Positions 50,872-58,735 of a stretch of DNA of 64,000 nt are shown piece after piece; the first letter of the stretch is position 1, and every line of letters starts with the position of its first letter. The DNA is taken from assembly GCF_030269125.1 (NCBI RefSeq), contig NZ_BSSM01000026.1:1-64000 (forward strand), in the 5' to 3' direction. Origin of the DNA: Streptomyces hygroscopicus subsp. hygroscopicus. Its GTDB lineage: Bacteria; Actinomycetota; Actinomycetes; Streptomycetales; Streptomycetaceae. The notes below the pieces were generated by a model. That model ran no database searches. It was not told where the DNA came from and saw only the letters and a list, made by a program, of their open reading frames with translations. The position numbers and the translations under genes are program-made.

Positions 50872-51843
50872 ATGTCCGATGCCGCAGCGCCCCCGCAACC
50901 GGTACTGGAGCCCGCGGCGGCCGAGTTCGCGGCGGCGACCGCGAAACCGCCGTTCCTGTTCGACCTGCCGCCCGCGGAGGGCCGTAAGGCGGTCGACGAG
51001 GTGCAGTCCGGGGACACCGGGAAACCGGAGGTCGACGAGGAGTGGATCACCGTCTCGGGCGGCCCCACGGGCAGTGTGCGGGCGCGGATCGTCCGGCCCC
51101 CCGGCTCCTCCGGCAGCCTCCCGGTCATCCTCTATCTGCACGGCGCCGGCTGGGTGTTCGGCAACGCCCACACCCACGACCGCCTGGTGCGCGAACTCGC
51201 CGTCGGGGCGCGGGCCGCGGTGGTCTTCCCCGAGTACGACCTCTCCCCCGAGGCCCGTTACCCGGTCGCCGTCGAGCAGAACTACACCATCGCCCAGTGG
51301 GTGGTGGAGCAGGGCGCGACCAAGGATCTGGACGGCTCGCGGATGGCGGTGGCCGGGGACTCGGTCGGCGGCAACATGAGTGCCGCCCTCACCCTGATGG
51401 CCAAGGAGCGCGGCGGTCCCGCGCTGGTGCAGCAGGTGCTGTTCTACCCGGTCACCGACGCGAACTTCGACACGCCGTCCTACCACCAGTTCGCCACCGG
51501 CTACTTCCTGCGCCGCGACGGCATGCAGTGGTTCTGGGACCAGTACACGACCGACGAGGCCGACCGCGCCCGGATCACGGCCTCACCGCTGCGCGCCACC
51601 ACCGAGCAGCTCAAGGACCTGCCCCCGGCGCTGGTCATCACCGGCGAAGCCGACGTGCTGCGCGACGAGGGCGAGGCCTACGCGACCAAGCTGCGCGCGG
51701 CCGGCGTCCCCGTCACCGCCGTCCGCTTCCAGGGCATCATCCACGACTTCGTCATGCTCGACGCCCTGCGCGACACCCACGCGGCGCGGACGGCCGTCGA
51801 CCTGGCCTCCCGCACCCTGCACACGGCCCTGCACCCGAACTGA
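50872..51843 (+). CDS. HSL-family alpha/beta hydrolase (esterase)
   Basis: A 323-residue cytosolic esterase of the hormone-sensitive-lipase family. The oxyanion motif is HGAGW (variant of HGGGW), the nucleophile Ser is in GDSVGGN (variant of GDSAGG), and the catalytic Asp and His lie in GEADVLRDEGEAY and GIIHDF. Substitution of G by A in HGGG and A by V in GDSAG are small and occur in active members. ATG 50872 with GAGGAGAACC ribosome site; the open frame extends back artificially to 50188. Substrates are probably short acyl esters. Confidence 0.88.
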   Translation: MSDAAAPPQPVLEPAAAEFAAATAKPPFLFDLPPAEGRKAVDEVQSGDTGKPEVDEEWITVSGGPTGSVRARIVRPPGSSGSLPVILYLHGAGWVFGNAHTHDRLVRELAVGARAAVVFPEYDLSPEARYPVAVEQNYTIAQWVVEQGATKDLDGSRMAVAGDSVGGNMSAALTLMAKERGGPALVQQVLFYPVTDANFDTPSYHQFATGYFLRRDGMQWFWDQYTTDEADRARITASPLRATTEQLKDLPPALVITGEADVLRDEGEAYATKLRAAGVPVTAVRFQGIIHDFVMLDALRDTHAARTAVDLASRTLHTALHPN

Positions 51844-51887
51844 GGCCGCTGTCCCGCCGGTTGACCAGCGCGCGCCGCCGGGATTTC

Positions 51888-52496
51888 ATGAGGGCCATGT
51901 CCGGCAACTCGACCGACGCGACCGATCCGGTGCTCTCCTTCGCCACGCGGCAGGCGTGGGAGACGTGGCTGGAGGAGAACCACGAGGACGCCACCGGTGT
52001 CTGGCTGAAGCTCGCCCGGAAGAACTCCGCGGCGCCCGTGCCCGACGGCGTCGACCACCCGACCGCGCTGGAGTCGGCGCTCTGCTTCGGCTGGATCGAC
52101 GGCCAGAAGAGGAAACTGGACGAAGGGCACTGGCTCCAGCGCTTCACCCCGCGACGGCCCACCAGCAGATGGTCCCAGGTCAACCGCGACAAGGCCATGC
52201 GGCTCATCGAGGAGGGCCGGATGCGGCCCGCCGGTCTGCGCGAGGTGGAGCGGGCACGCGCGGACGGGCGCTGGGCGGCGGCCTACGCCGGCCAGCGCAC
52301 CGCCACGGTCCCCGACGACCTCCGAACGGCCCTGGACGCCACCCCGGCGGCCGCCGCCTTCTTCGCCACCCTGGACAGCCACAACCGCTACGCCGTCCTC
52401 CACCGCGTCGAGGCGGCGAAGAAGCCCAAGACCCGCGCGGCCCGCATCGCGAGGTTCGTGGCCATGCTCGCGGACCAGAAGAAGCTCCACCCCTGA
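51888..52496 (+). CDS. YdeI/OmpD-associated family protein
   Basis: A 202-residue protein. It has the family's features: FATRQAWETWLEENHEDATGVWLKLARKNS at the start, ALCFGWIDGQKRKLDEGHWLQRFTPRRPTSRWSQVNRDKAMRLIEEGRM in the middle, and AAKKPKTRAARIARFVAMLAD at the end. The bacteriocin-protection-like YdeI/OmpD family is widespread but poorly understood; some members help against antimicrobial peptides. ATG 51888 is the longest start, ATG 51897 the alternative. It follows the esterase gene after 44 bases. Confidence 0.85.
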   Translation: MRAMSGNSTDATDPVLSFATRQAWETWLEENHEDATGVWLKLARKNSAAPVPDGVDHPTALESALCFGWIDGQKRKLDEGHWLQRFTPRRPTSRWSQVNRDKAMRLIEEGRMRPAGLREVERARADGRWAAAYAGQRTATVPDDLRTALDATPAAAAFFATLDSHNRYAVLHRVEAAKKPKTRAARIARFVAMLADQKKLHP

Positions 52497-53355
52497 GGCG
52501 TGCCGTACCGCTCCCGGCGAGTGACGGTGACACCGGCGCCCGCAGCGTGGGTGGGTTGACGGGGCGCTGCGCCGTGCGTGGGACGAGTGGGATCCGCGGC
52601 CGGCCGCGGACGCCGATCGCGGGCCCGGCGCACGCCGTCGGTTCGAGCCGCTGGTGGAGAGGTTGCGGACACCGGCGGCGGCGTTCCCGCGAACCGAGTC
52701 GGAGCAGCGGCTCGCCCGTCACGTCGACGCGGACGAAATCCTATCGCGCGGGACCACCTGGCTCACGCGCCGGCGGGCGCGCTGTCCGTCATCGATTCCG
52801 TCGGCACCAGGTACTTCGGGCGGGTCACCGACGCGGCCCGCGACCCGCCCCGGGGGTACACGCCGACGTGATGAGCACTCTCGGCAGCCTCTTCGGCACG
52901 GGTGATCCCGCAACGCGCCCCGGCCATCCTGATGACCATGACCGGCACGAAGGATGCCGCGCCCGACGTGAGGCGAGCGGCCGTGGCGGCACTGGGGCGG
53001 TTCCACGAGGACGCGGTCACGGACGTCCTGCTGGCCCGCGCCGGCGACAGTGACCGCCGGGTCCGGCCTGGGCCGCGTGGTCGCCGGCGCGCGGGCCGGC
53101 CCCCGAGGCCCGAGCCGCACTCGGACGGCCGGCGACGGACGAGGACGCGGACGTACGCGGAGCCGCGCACAGGGGCCCTGGCCCCGCCGCTCACGTGGCC
53201 GTGACGGGAATCCTCCGTGGACGGGGCCCCGCGTCAGGGGTCGCCTCCGGGAGGGACACGCACCCCTGCGTCGTGTCCGCGCGATCCCCGCTCCACCGCT
53301 TACGATGCGGAAGCGAAGCCTCATCCATCCGCCGACCCTCCCGACTGGAGCAGCG
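52497..53355 (+). pseudogene. Decayed HEAT-repeat protein remnants
   Basis: Several short protein-like fragments lie in different plus frames: RRRFEPLVERLRTPAAAFPRT and LARHVDADEILSRGTTW (about 52640-52770), ALSVIDSVGTRYFGRVTDAA (about 52780-52840), then DVRRAAVAALGRFHEDAVTDVLLARAGDSDRRV (about 52965-53065) and EARAALGRPATDEDADVRGAA (about 53100-53160). The DVRRAAVAALGRF and DADVRGAA units are typical HEAT-repeat helices. The frame changes between them show a broken gene. A reading with an intact start is not available. The last 150 bases also serve as the leader of the GreA-family gene. Confidence 0.55.
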
Positions 53356-53826
53356 ATGACCGGTGGTCCCGAGCCGATCAGTGCCGAGGCGCGACGTGCG
53401 TTGGAGCAGGAGCTGGCGGATCTGCTGGAGGAGCGGCGCATGGTCGCCGCGACGCTGAAGGACAATCCCGACGTGGGTGACCAGGCGGATCAGGCGGACG
53501 AGTTGCAGCGGGTGGACCAGCTGGACCGACTGGACGGCCGCATCACGGAGATCACCGAGCGGCTCCGGGAGGCGGACCTGGCGGGGCCCGCGCGGACCGA
53601 CGCGGTCGGGGTGGGCAGCACGGTCACCGTGCGGTTCGCGGACGGCTCGGTCGAGACGCTGCAGATCGGCGAGGGTGCCGAGGCGCTGGACCAGGACCTG
53701 GTCACCGCGGACAGCCCGCTCGGCCGGGCCCTGCTCGGGTGCCGCGCGGGGGACAGCGTGCGGTACGACACGCCGGACGGGCCCGCGAGCGCGGTGGTGG
53801 AGTCGATCGGCGCAGCGCCCTCGTGA
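53356..53826 (+). CDS. GreA/GreB-family elongation factor-like protein
   Basis: A 156-residue protein. The N-terminal coiled coil (about residues 10-80, ISAEARRALEQELADLLEERRMVAATL... DGRITEITERL) and C-terminal globular FKBP-like domain (VGVGSTVTVRFADGSVETLQIGEGAEALDQDLVTADSPLGRALLGCRAGDSV) are those of transcript-cleavage factors. Acidic residues at the coiled-coil tip, needed for cleavage, are partly present (DNPDVGDQADQADE). Actinobacterial paralogues of this kind often act as RNA-polymerase secondary-channel regulators rather than true GreA. ATG 53356 follows GGAG. It is convergent with the clpC-like gene. Confidence 0.87.
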   Translation: MTGGPEPISAEARRALEQELADLLEERRMVAATLKDNPDVGDQADQADELQRVDQLDRLDGRITEITERLREADLAGPARTDAVGVGSTVTVRFADGSVETLQIGEGAEALDQDLVTADSPLGRALLGCRAGDSVRYDTPDGPASAVVESIGAAPS

Positions 53827-53829
53827 GCC

Positions 53830-56313
53830 TCAGGCGTTCTCGGCGACCGAGCAGTGCAGGGAGTCGTTGACCACGTCGGCGACGATCGTGTCCCCGGGCT
53901 CCGCCTCACCGCTGAGCAGCAGCGTGGCGATGCGGTTGTCCAGCTCCGTCTGGATGGTGCGACGCAGTGGGCGGGCGCCGAACTCCGGCTGGTGGCCGTG
54001 GGCGATGAGCAGTTTCTTCGCGGCCTCCGTGACCTCCAGCGTCATGCCCTGGGCGTGCACCCGGTGCTTGCTCCGGTCCAGCAGGTGGTCCACGATCTGC
54101 GACAGGTTCTCCTCGGTGAGCCCGTGGAAGATGATGATGTCGTCGATGCGGTTGAGGAACTCGGGCAGGAAGCGGCCCCGCAGGTCCTCCATCAACTCGT
54201 CCTTCAGGTCGGACACATCGCCCTTGTGGTCGAGGATGCGGTGCGCGCCGATGTTGGACGTCATGATGACGACGCAGTGGCGGAAGTCGACGGTGCGGCC
54301 CTGGGAGTCGGTGAGGCGGCCGTCGTCCAGGATCTGGAGAAGGGTGTTGAAGACGTCCGGGTGCGCCTTCTCCACCTCGTCGAACAGCACGACGCTGTAC
54401 GGCTGCCGGCGCACCTTCTCGGTGAGCTGGCCCGCCTCCTCGTAGCCGACGTATCCGGGCGGCGCGCCCACGAGGCGGGCGACGGTGTGCTTCTCCTGGA
54501 ACTCGCTCATGTCGAAGCGGACCATGCGGTCCTCCTCGCCGAACAGCAACGCGGCGAGGGTCTTGGCGAGTTCGGTCTTTCCGACACCGGTCGGACCGAG
54601 GAAGAGGAACGAACCGACCGGGCGGTCGGGGTCCCCCATGCCCGCGCGGTTGCGGCGTACGGCCTGGGAGACCGCGGTGACCGCCTCGTCCTGGCCGACG
54701 ATCCGCGCGTGCATCTCCTCCTCCAGCCTGAGGAGCTTCTCCTTCTCGCTGGCGGTGAGCTGGGAGACGGGGATACCGGTGCGCCGGGAGACGACGTCCG
54801 CGATGTCGGAGGCGGTGACCGAGACGACGCCCTCCCGGCGCTCCTCGATGCCGGCGAGTTCGGCCTCCACCTCGGCGACCTGCCGCTTCAGCTCCGAGGC
54901 CCGTTCGAAGTCCTCGGCGGAGACGGCCTGTTCCAGCTCGCGGCGCAGCTTGGCGATACGGTCCTCACGGCTGACCACCTCGGTGGAGCGGCCCGCGCTG
55001 CGCAGTCGTACCCGGGCGCCCGCCTGGTCCATGACGTCGATGGCCTTGTCCGGCAGGAATCGGTCGGTGATGTACCGGTCGGACATCTCGGCCGCGGCCG
55101 CCAACGCGCCGTCGTCGAAGCGGACCTGGTGGTGCGCCTCGTAGGCGTCCCGCAGCCCCTCGAGGATCTGCACGGTCTCCTCGACGGTCGGCTCGGGGAC
55201 CATCACCGGCTGGAACCGGCGCTCCAGGGCGGCGTCCTTCTCGACGTACTTGCGGTACTCGTCGATGGTGGTGGCGCCGACGACGTGCAGCTCGCCGCGC
55301 GCCAGGGCGGGTTTGAGCATGTTGCCCGCGTCCATGGAACCCTCGCCCGTCGCGCCCGCGCCGACGACCGTGTGCAGTTCGTCGATGAAGAGGATGATGC
55401 TGCCGCTCGCCGCCTGGACGTCCTCGATGACCTTCTTCAGCCGCTCCTCGAACTGGCCCCGGTACTGGGCGCCCGCCACCATGCCCGAGAGGTCGAGTGC
55501 GACGACCCGCTTGTCCTTCAGGGTGTCGGGGACCTCCCCGGCCACGATGCGCTGCGCGAGGCCCTCCACGATGGCCGTCTTGCCGACACCGGGCTCGCCG
55601 ATCAGCACGGGGTTGTTCTTGGAGCGCCGGGACAGGATCTCGACGGTCTGCTCGATCTCCTCGGCGCGCCCCACCACCGGGTCCAGCCTGCCGGCCCTGG
55701 CCTCGTCGGTCAGGTCGCGGCCGAACTCGTCCAGCGTGGTGGCCGGCTGCTTGCGTTCGGCGGGCGCGTTCTCGGTGCGGGCGGCCTGTTCGGCGAGGCC
55801 CGCCAGCTTCTGGCTGCCCATGCCCTCGGCCCGCAGCAGCCGGGCGGCGCCGGTGTCGCTGTCGCCGAGCAGCGCGGCGAGGATGTGCTCGGGGCCGATG
55901 TACGACACCCCGGCCGCCTGGGACCGGGCGTAGGCGGCGCCGAGGGTGCGCTTGGCCGCCGGGGTGAGACCGGGCTGCGCGGAGGGCTGGCCGGACTCGC
56001 GGGGCAGTACCTTGGCGATCTCGTTGGCGAGGGTGTCGGGGTCCACGTCCACCTGGAGCAGAAGCCTGCGCGAGGGCTCGACCTTCGTGGCCGCCCACAG
56101 CAGGTGTTCGGTGTCGAGGTCGGCGGTGCCGTCCTCGGCGGCCCGCTGCGCGGCCAGGTTGAGGAGTTCCTGGGACGACTCCGTCAGCAGTCGTCCGATC
56201 GGCACCCGCTGCACGGCGGGGGGCGAGGACGCCGGCGACATCCCGAAGAAGCGATTCAGCAGTTCGCTGAAGGGGTCCTGGGAACCGAAGGGGGCGCCGA
56301 ACGGCATCGACAT
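53830..56313 (-). CDS. ClpC/ClpB-type AAA+ chaperone (stress variant)
   Basis: An 827-residue Hsp100 protein. The Clp_N region spans about residues 35-175, AAA domain 1 has Walker A GEPGVGKT near 238-245, a UVR/M-domain coiled coil around 440-490 and AAA domain 2 has Walker A GPTGVGKT near 573-580. Both Walker B and sensor motifs are intact. The first 34 residues (MPFGAPFGSQDPFSELLNRFFGMSPA) are a Phe-rich extension that is not in housekeeping ClpC, resembling the tail of small heat-shock-like or membrane-binding helices. It is probably a second Clp ATPase used under stress. It is convergent with the GreA-family gene. Confidence 0.9.
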   Translation of the reverse strand: MSMPFGAPFGSQDPFSELLNRFFGMSPASSPPAVQRVPIGRLLTESSQELLNLAAQRAAEDGTADLDTEHLLWAATKVEPSRRLLLQVDVDPDTLANEIAKVLPRESGQPSAQPGLTPAAKRTLGAAYARSQAAGVSYIGPEHILAALLGDSDTGAARLLRAEGMGSQKLAGLAEQAARTENAPAERKQPATTLDEFGRDLTDEARAGRLDPVVGRAEEIEQTVEILSRRSKNNPVLIGEPGVGKTAIVEGLAQRIVAGEVPDTLKDKRVVALDLSGMVAGAQYRGQFEERLKKVIEDVQAASGSIILFIDELHTVVGAGATGEGSMDAGNMLKPALARGELHVVGATTIDEYRKYVEKDAALERRFQPVMVPEPTVEETVQILEGLRDAYEAHHQVRFDDGALAAAAEMSDRYITDRFLPDKAIDVMDQAGARVRLRSAGRSTEVVSREDRIAKLRRELEQAVSAEDFERASELKRQVAEVEAELAGIEERREGVVSVTASDIADVVSRRTGIPVSQLTASEKEKLLRLEEEMHARIVGQDEAVTAVSQAVRRNRAGMGDPDRPVGSFLFLGPTGVGKTELAKTLAALLFGEEDRMVRFDMSEFQEKHTVARLVGAPPGYVGYEEAGQLTEKVRRQPYSVVLFDEVEKAHPDVFNTLLQILDDGRLTDSQGRTVDFRHCVVIMTSNIGAHRILDHKGDVSDLKDELMEDLRGRFLPEFLNRIDDIIIFHGLTEENLSQIVDHLLDRSKHRVHAQGMTLEVTEAAKKLLIAHGHQPEFGARPLRRTIQTELDNRIATLLLSGEAEPGDTIVADVVNDSLHCSVAENA

Positions 56314-56336
56314 GAGAACTCCTGGAGCGCAAGGGG

Positions 56337-57305
56337 TCAGTACTCACTGAACCCCGGCGCCGTGTGGCCCGCAAGCGGAGGCCGGGCGGGGAGGTCGTCG
56401 AGGAAGTCGACGGTCGGTACGTGGAAGAGACAGCCCGTGACCGGCACGGAGAAGTCGAGGATCCGGTCGTGCGCCGCGGACTCCCGGCCGAGGAACATGT
56501 TGCGCAGCATGGACTCGGTGACCTCGGGCGTGCGGGCGTACCCGATGAAGTAGGTGCCGAACTCGCCCCGCGCGATGCTGCCGAAGGGCATGTTCTCGCG
56601 CACGATCCTGCGTTCGTTCCCGTGCTCGTCGGTGACGGTGTTGAGGGCGACGTGGGAGTCGGCGGGTCTCACGCCGTCGGGGAGTTCGATGTTGGCGAGT
56701 CGGGTGCGCCCGATGGCCCTCTCCTGGTCCTCCACCGACAGGGCGTTCCACGCCTTCATGTCGTGCAGGTACTTCTGCACGATCACATAGCTGCCGCCGC
56801 GGAACCCGGCGTCCTCGTCGCCGACGAACACGGCGTCGTCCGCGGTCTCGCCCTCGGGATTCTCGCTGCCGTCCACGAAGCCGAGCAGATCGCGTTCGTC
56901 GAAGAACTTGAAGCCGTGCACCTCGTCCACCACGGTGGCCGCGCCGTCGAGCCGCTCGGCGAACAGGCGGGCCAGCTCGAAGCAGAGGTCCATGCGGCGG
57001 CAGCGGACGTGGAAGAGGAGGTCTCCGGGGGTGCCCGGGGCCCGGTGACGGGGGCCCGCCAGCTCCCTGAAGGGGTGCAGGTCGCGCGGGCGCGGCCCGT
57101 CGAACAGGCGGCTCCAGGCGGCCGACCCGATGCCGACGACGCAGCTCAGCTCCTCGGGCGGGGCGCGGAAGGCGACCGAGCGGCGCAGGGCGGACACGTC
57201 CTGCAACAGGTCACGGACGGTGTCCTCGCCGCCCTGGTCGACGGTGGCCACGAGGAACACGGCGGCTCGGGCGGGCGGGACGACGACGGGCTGCGACTCG
57301 GGCAC
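56337..57305 (-). CDS. Dyp-type peroxidase
   Basis: A 322-residue heme peroxidase. The start is GTG 57303-57305 behind GAGGAGG; the longer frame from 57374 lacks a ribosome site. The GxxDG motif is GFVDG with catalytic Asp145, the proximal heme His is in PADSHVAL, and the distal Arg in RIVRENMPFG. It has no Tat signal, so it is a cytosolic or encapsulin-cargo type (B/EfeB-like without signal). It oxidises dyes and phenols with H2O2 in vitro; the physiological substrate is unknown. No encapsulin gene is visible in the window. It lies directly upstream of the clpC-like gene on the same strand (23-base gap), so co-expression under oxidative stress is plausible. Confidence 0.9.
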   Translation of the reverse strand: MPESQPVVVPPARAAVFLVATVDQGGEDTVRDLLQDVSALRRSVAFRAPPEELSCVVGIGSAAWSRLFDGPRPRDLHPFRELAGPRHRAPGTPGDLLFHVRCRRMDLCFELARLFAERLDGAATVVDEVHGFKFFDERDLLGFVDGSENPEGETADDAVFVGDEDAGFRGGSYVIVQKYLHDMKAWNALSVEDQERAIGRTRLANIELPDGVRPADSHVALNTVTDEHGNERRIVRENMPFGSIARGEFGTYFIGYARTPEVTESMLRNMFLGRESAAHDRILDFSVPVTGCLFHVPTVDFLDDLPARPPLAGHTAPGFSEY

Positions 57306-57387
57306 GGGGATGCCTCCTCGCACGGGGGCGGAGCCGGACCGTTCCAGCATCACGCGGACCCGTCGAGTCGGCACGCCCGGCGGGGGC

Positions 57388-57726
57388 TCACACGGGGGTG
57401 TGCCCCTCGAGGTAGTCGCGCACGGCCGGGGGTAGCTCGGTGGTCGCGGTCTCCTCGATCGGCGTCCAGCGGATGCGCTCGGGCGCGAGCCGGGCGCCGT
57501 CCGAGGGGTCCTCGCTGAGGAGCTGGCACACCACGGCCGAGGTGCCGTCCAGTGGCGCGGAGCCGTCGGCCAGGTAGCCGGTGAGCTCGTAGACGACGCG
57601 GGCGGCGGTGGCCTCCGCCGTCTCGGCCGGCTGACCGGCGCCCGACGGCAACTGCCAGCCGCCCGCCTCCCGCACCAGCAGCAGCCGTCCGTCGTAGACG
57701 ACGACGGCCCGTACGACGTTGTCCAT
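57388..57726 (-). CDS. Nudix-like protein with a degenerate Nudix box
   Basis: A 112-residue protein. It folds like a Nudix hydrolase: VVRAVVVYDGRLLLVREAGGWQLPSGAGQPAET at the start. The box that should read GX5EX7REUXEEXGU appears as GAGQPAETAEATAARVVYELTGYL, so the RE and EE pairs that coordinate Mg2+ are replaced by RV and EL. Metal-dependent hydrolysis is therefore doubtful. It may be a binding protein or a repurposed member. The frame is clean and the ribosome site modest. Confidence 0.75.
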   Translation of the reverse strand: MDNVVRAVVVYDGRLLLVREAGGWQLPSGAGQPAETAEATAARVVYELTGYLADGSAPLDGTSAVVCQLLSEDPSDGARLAPERIRWTPIEETATTELPPAVRDYLEGHTPV

Positions 57727-57801
57727 GCTTTTCCTCCCCCTCGCGCGCCGCTCCCCCGGTCGCTGCTCGCCTACCCCGGCGGGCGGGGCGGCACACCGGG
57801 G

Positions 57802-58701
57802 TCAGGCGCGATCCACCGGCCGGTACAGCACCGGCAGGTCCCCGGGCCGTACCCGGACGGTCACCGGCAGGGTGGCCTCCACCTCGCCGTCGGCGCCGTA
57901 GGGGACGGGACGGGTGGCCTCGACGCGCAGTTCCCTCGCGTGCAGGACGCGCACTTCGGGGCGGTGTATGTGGGTGCCGGTCTTCAGCTCGTTCATCAGG
58001 CGGAAGAAGAGCCGGCGGGGCGCCTCCCGGATCATCACGACGTGGAGCAGGCCGTCGTCGACCCGGGCGCCGGGGGCGATCCGGCGGCCGGAGCCGTAAT
58101 AGGGGGAGTTGGCGGCGACGACCGTGTAGCCGCGGTGGGTGTGCTCCTCACCGTCGACGGTCACGCGGTAGTCGGCCGGCCGCCAGCCGGTCACCGCGCG
58201 CAGGCCGCCCGCGTAGTACGAGGCGGAGCCGCGCAGCAGCCGGGCGTGGTTGGCGTGCCGGTTGGCCAGCGCGTCGACCCCGGCGTAGACGCTGCCGAGG
58301 ACCACCGTGCGCCGGTGGACGGCGGACTCCACCTCGATGGTGTCCACGGGCCGGGGCTCGGCGTGCAGCAGGATGTCGGCGAGTGCGGCGGGGTCGGCCG
58401 GCAGGCCGAGGGCGCGGGCGAAGTCGTTGCCGCGCCCGGCCGGCACGAGACCGAAGACGGTTCCGGTGCCGCTCAGCGCGCCGCCGATGCCGCCGGTGAT
58501 GCCGTCGCCGCCGACGGCGAGCACGATCCGGCCGCGCTCGCCGGCCCGGCGGGCGATGTCCTGGGCGTGCGCCAGGCTGGTGCTGTACTCGGTCTGGAGA
58601 CCGGCCCCGGCCTCCCTCAGCAGGCGGGCCACCTGGAGCAGCGTGGCCGCCGCGGTGGAACCGCCCGCGGTCGGGTTGACGACGGCGGTGAACTGACGCA
58701 T
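57802..58701 (-). CDS. Diacylglycerol-kinase-family lipid kinase
   Basis: A 299-residue DAGK-family protein. The glycine-rich catalytic loop GGDG is at residues 64-67 (VLAVGGDGITGGIGGAL, with Ile for the usual Thr), the nucleotide loop is VNPTAGG near residues 8-14, and GLVPAGRGNDFARALG is the third hallmark. YegS/DgkB-like enzymes phosphorylate diacylglycerol or other lipids. The ATG at 58699-58701 was chosen; the open frame continues upstream into the flavoprotein gene. It lies 34 bases after the ADHAP-synthase-like gene on the same strand, so they are one operon. Confidence 0.88.
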   Translation of the reverse strand: MRQFTAVVNPTAGGSTAAATLLQVARLLREAGAGLQTEYSTSLAHAQDIARRAGERGRIVLAVGGDGITGGIGGALSGTGTVFGLVPAGRGNDFARALGLPADPAALADILLHAEPRPVDTIEVESAVHRRTVVLGSVYAGVDALANRHANHARLLRGSASYYAGGLRAVTGWRPADYRVTVDGEEHTHRGYTVVAANSPYYGSGRRIAPGARVDDGLLHVVMIREAPRRLFFRLMNELKTGTHIHRPEVRVLHARELRVEATRPVPYGADGEVEATLPVTVRVRPGDLPVLYRPVDRA

Positions 58702-58735
58702 CGGGGGTGCCTCCGGGGCAGGCGGTCGGGTGGGG

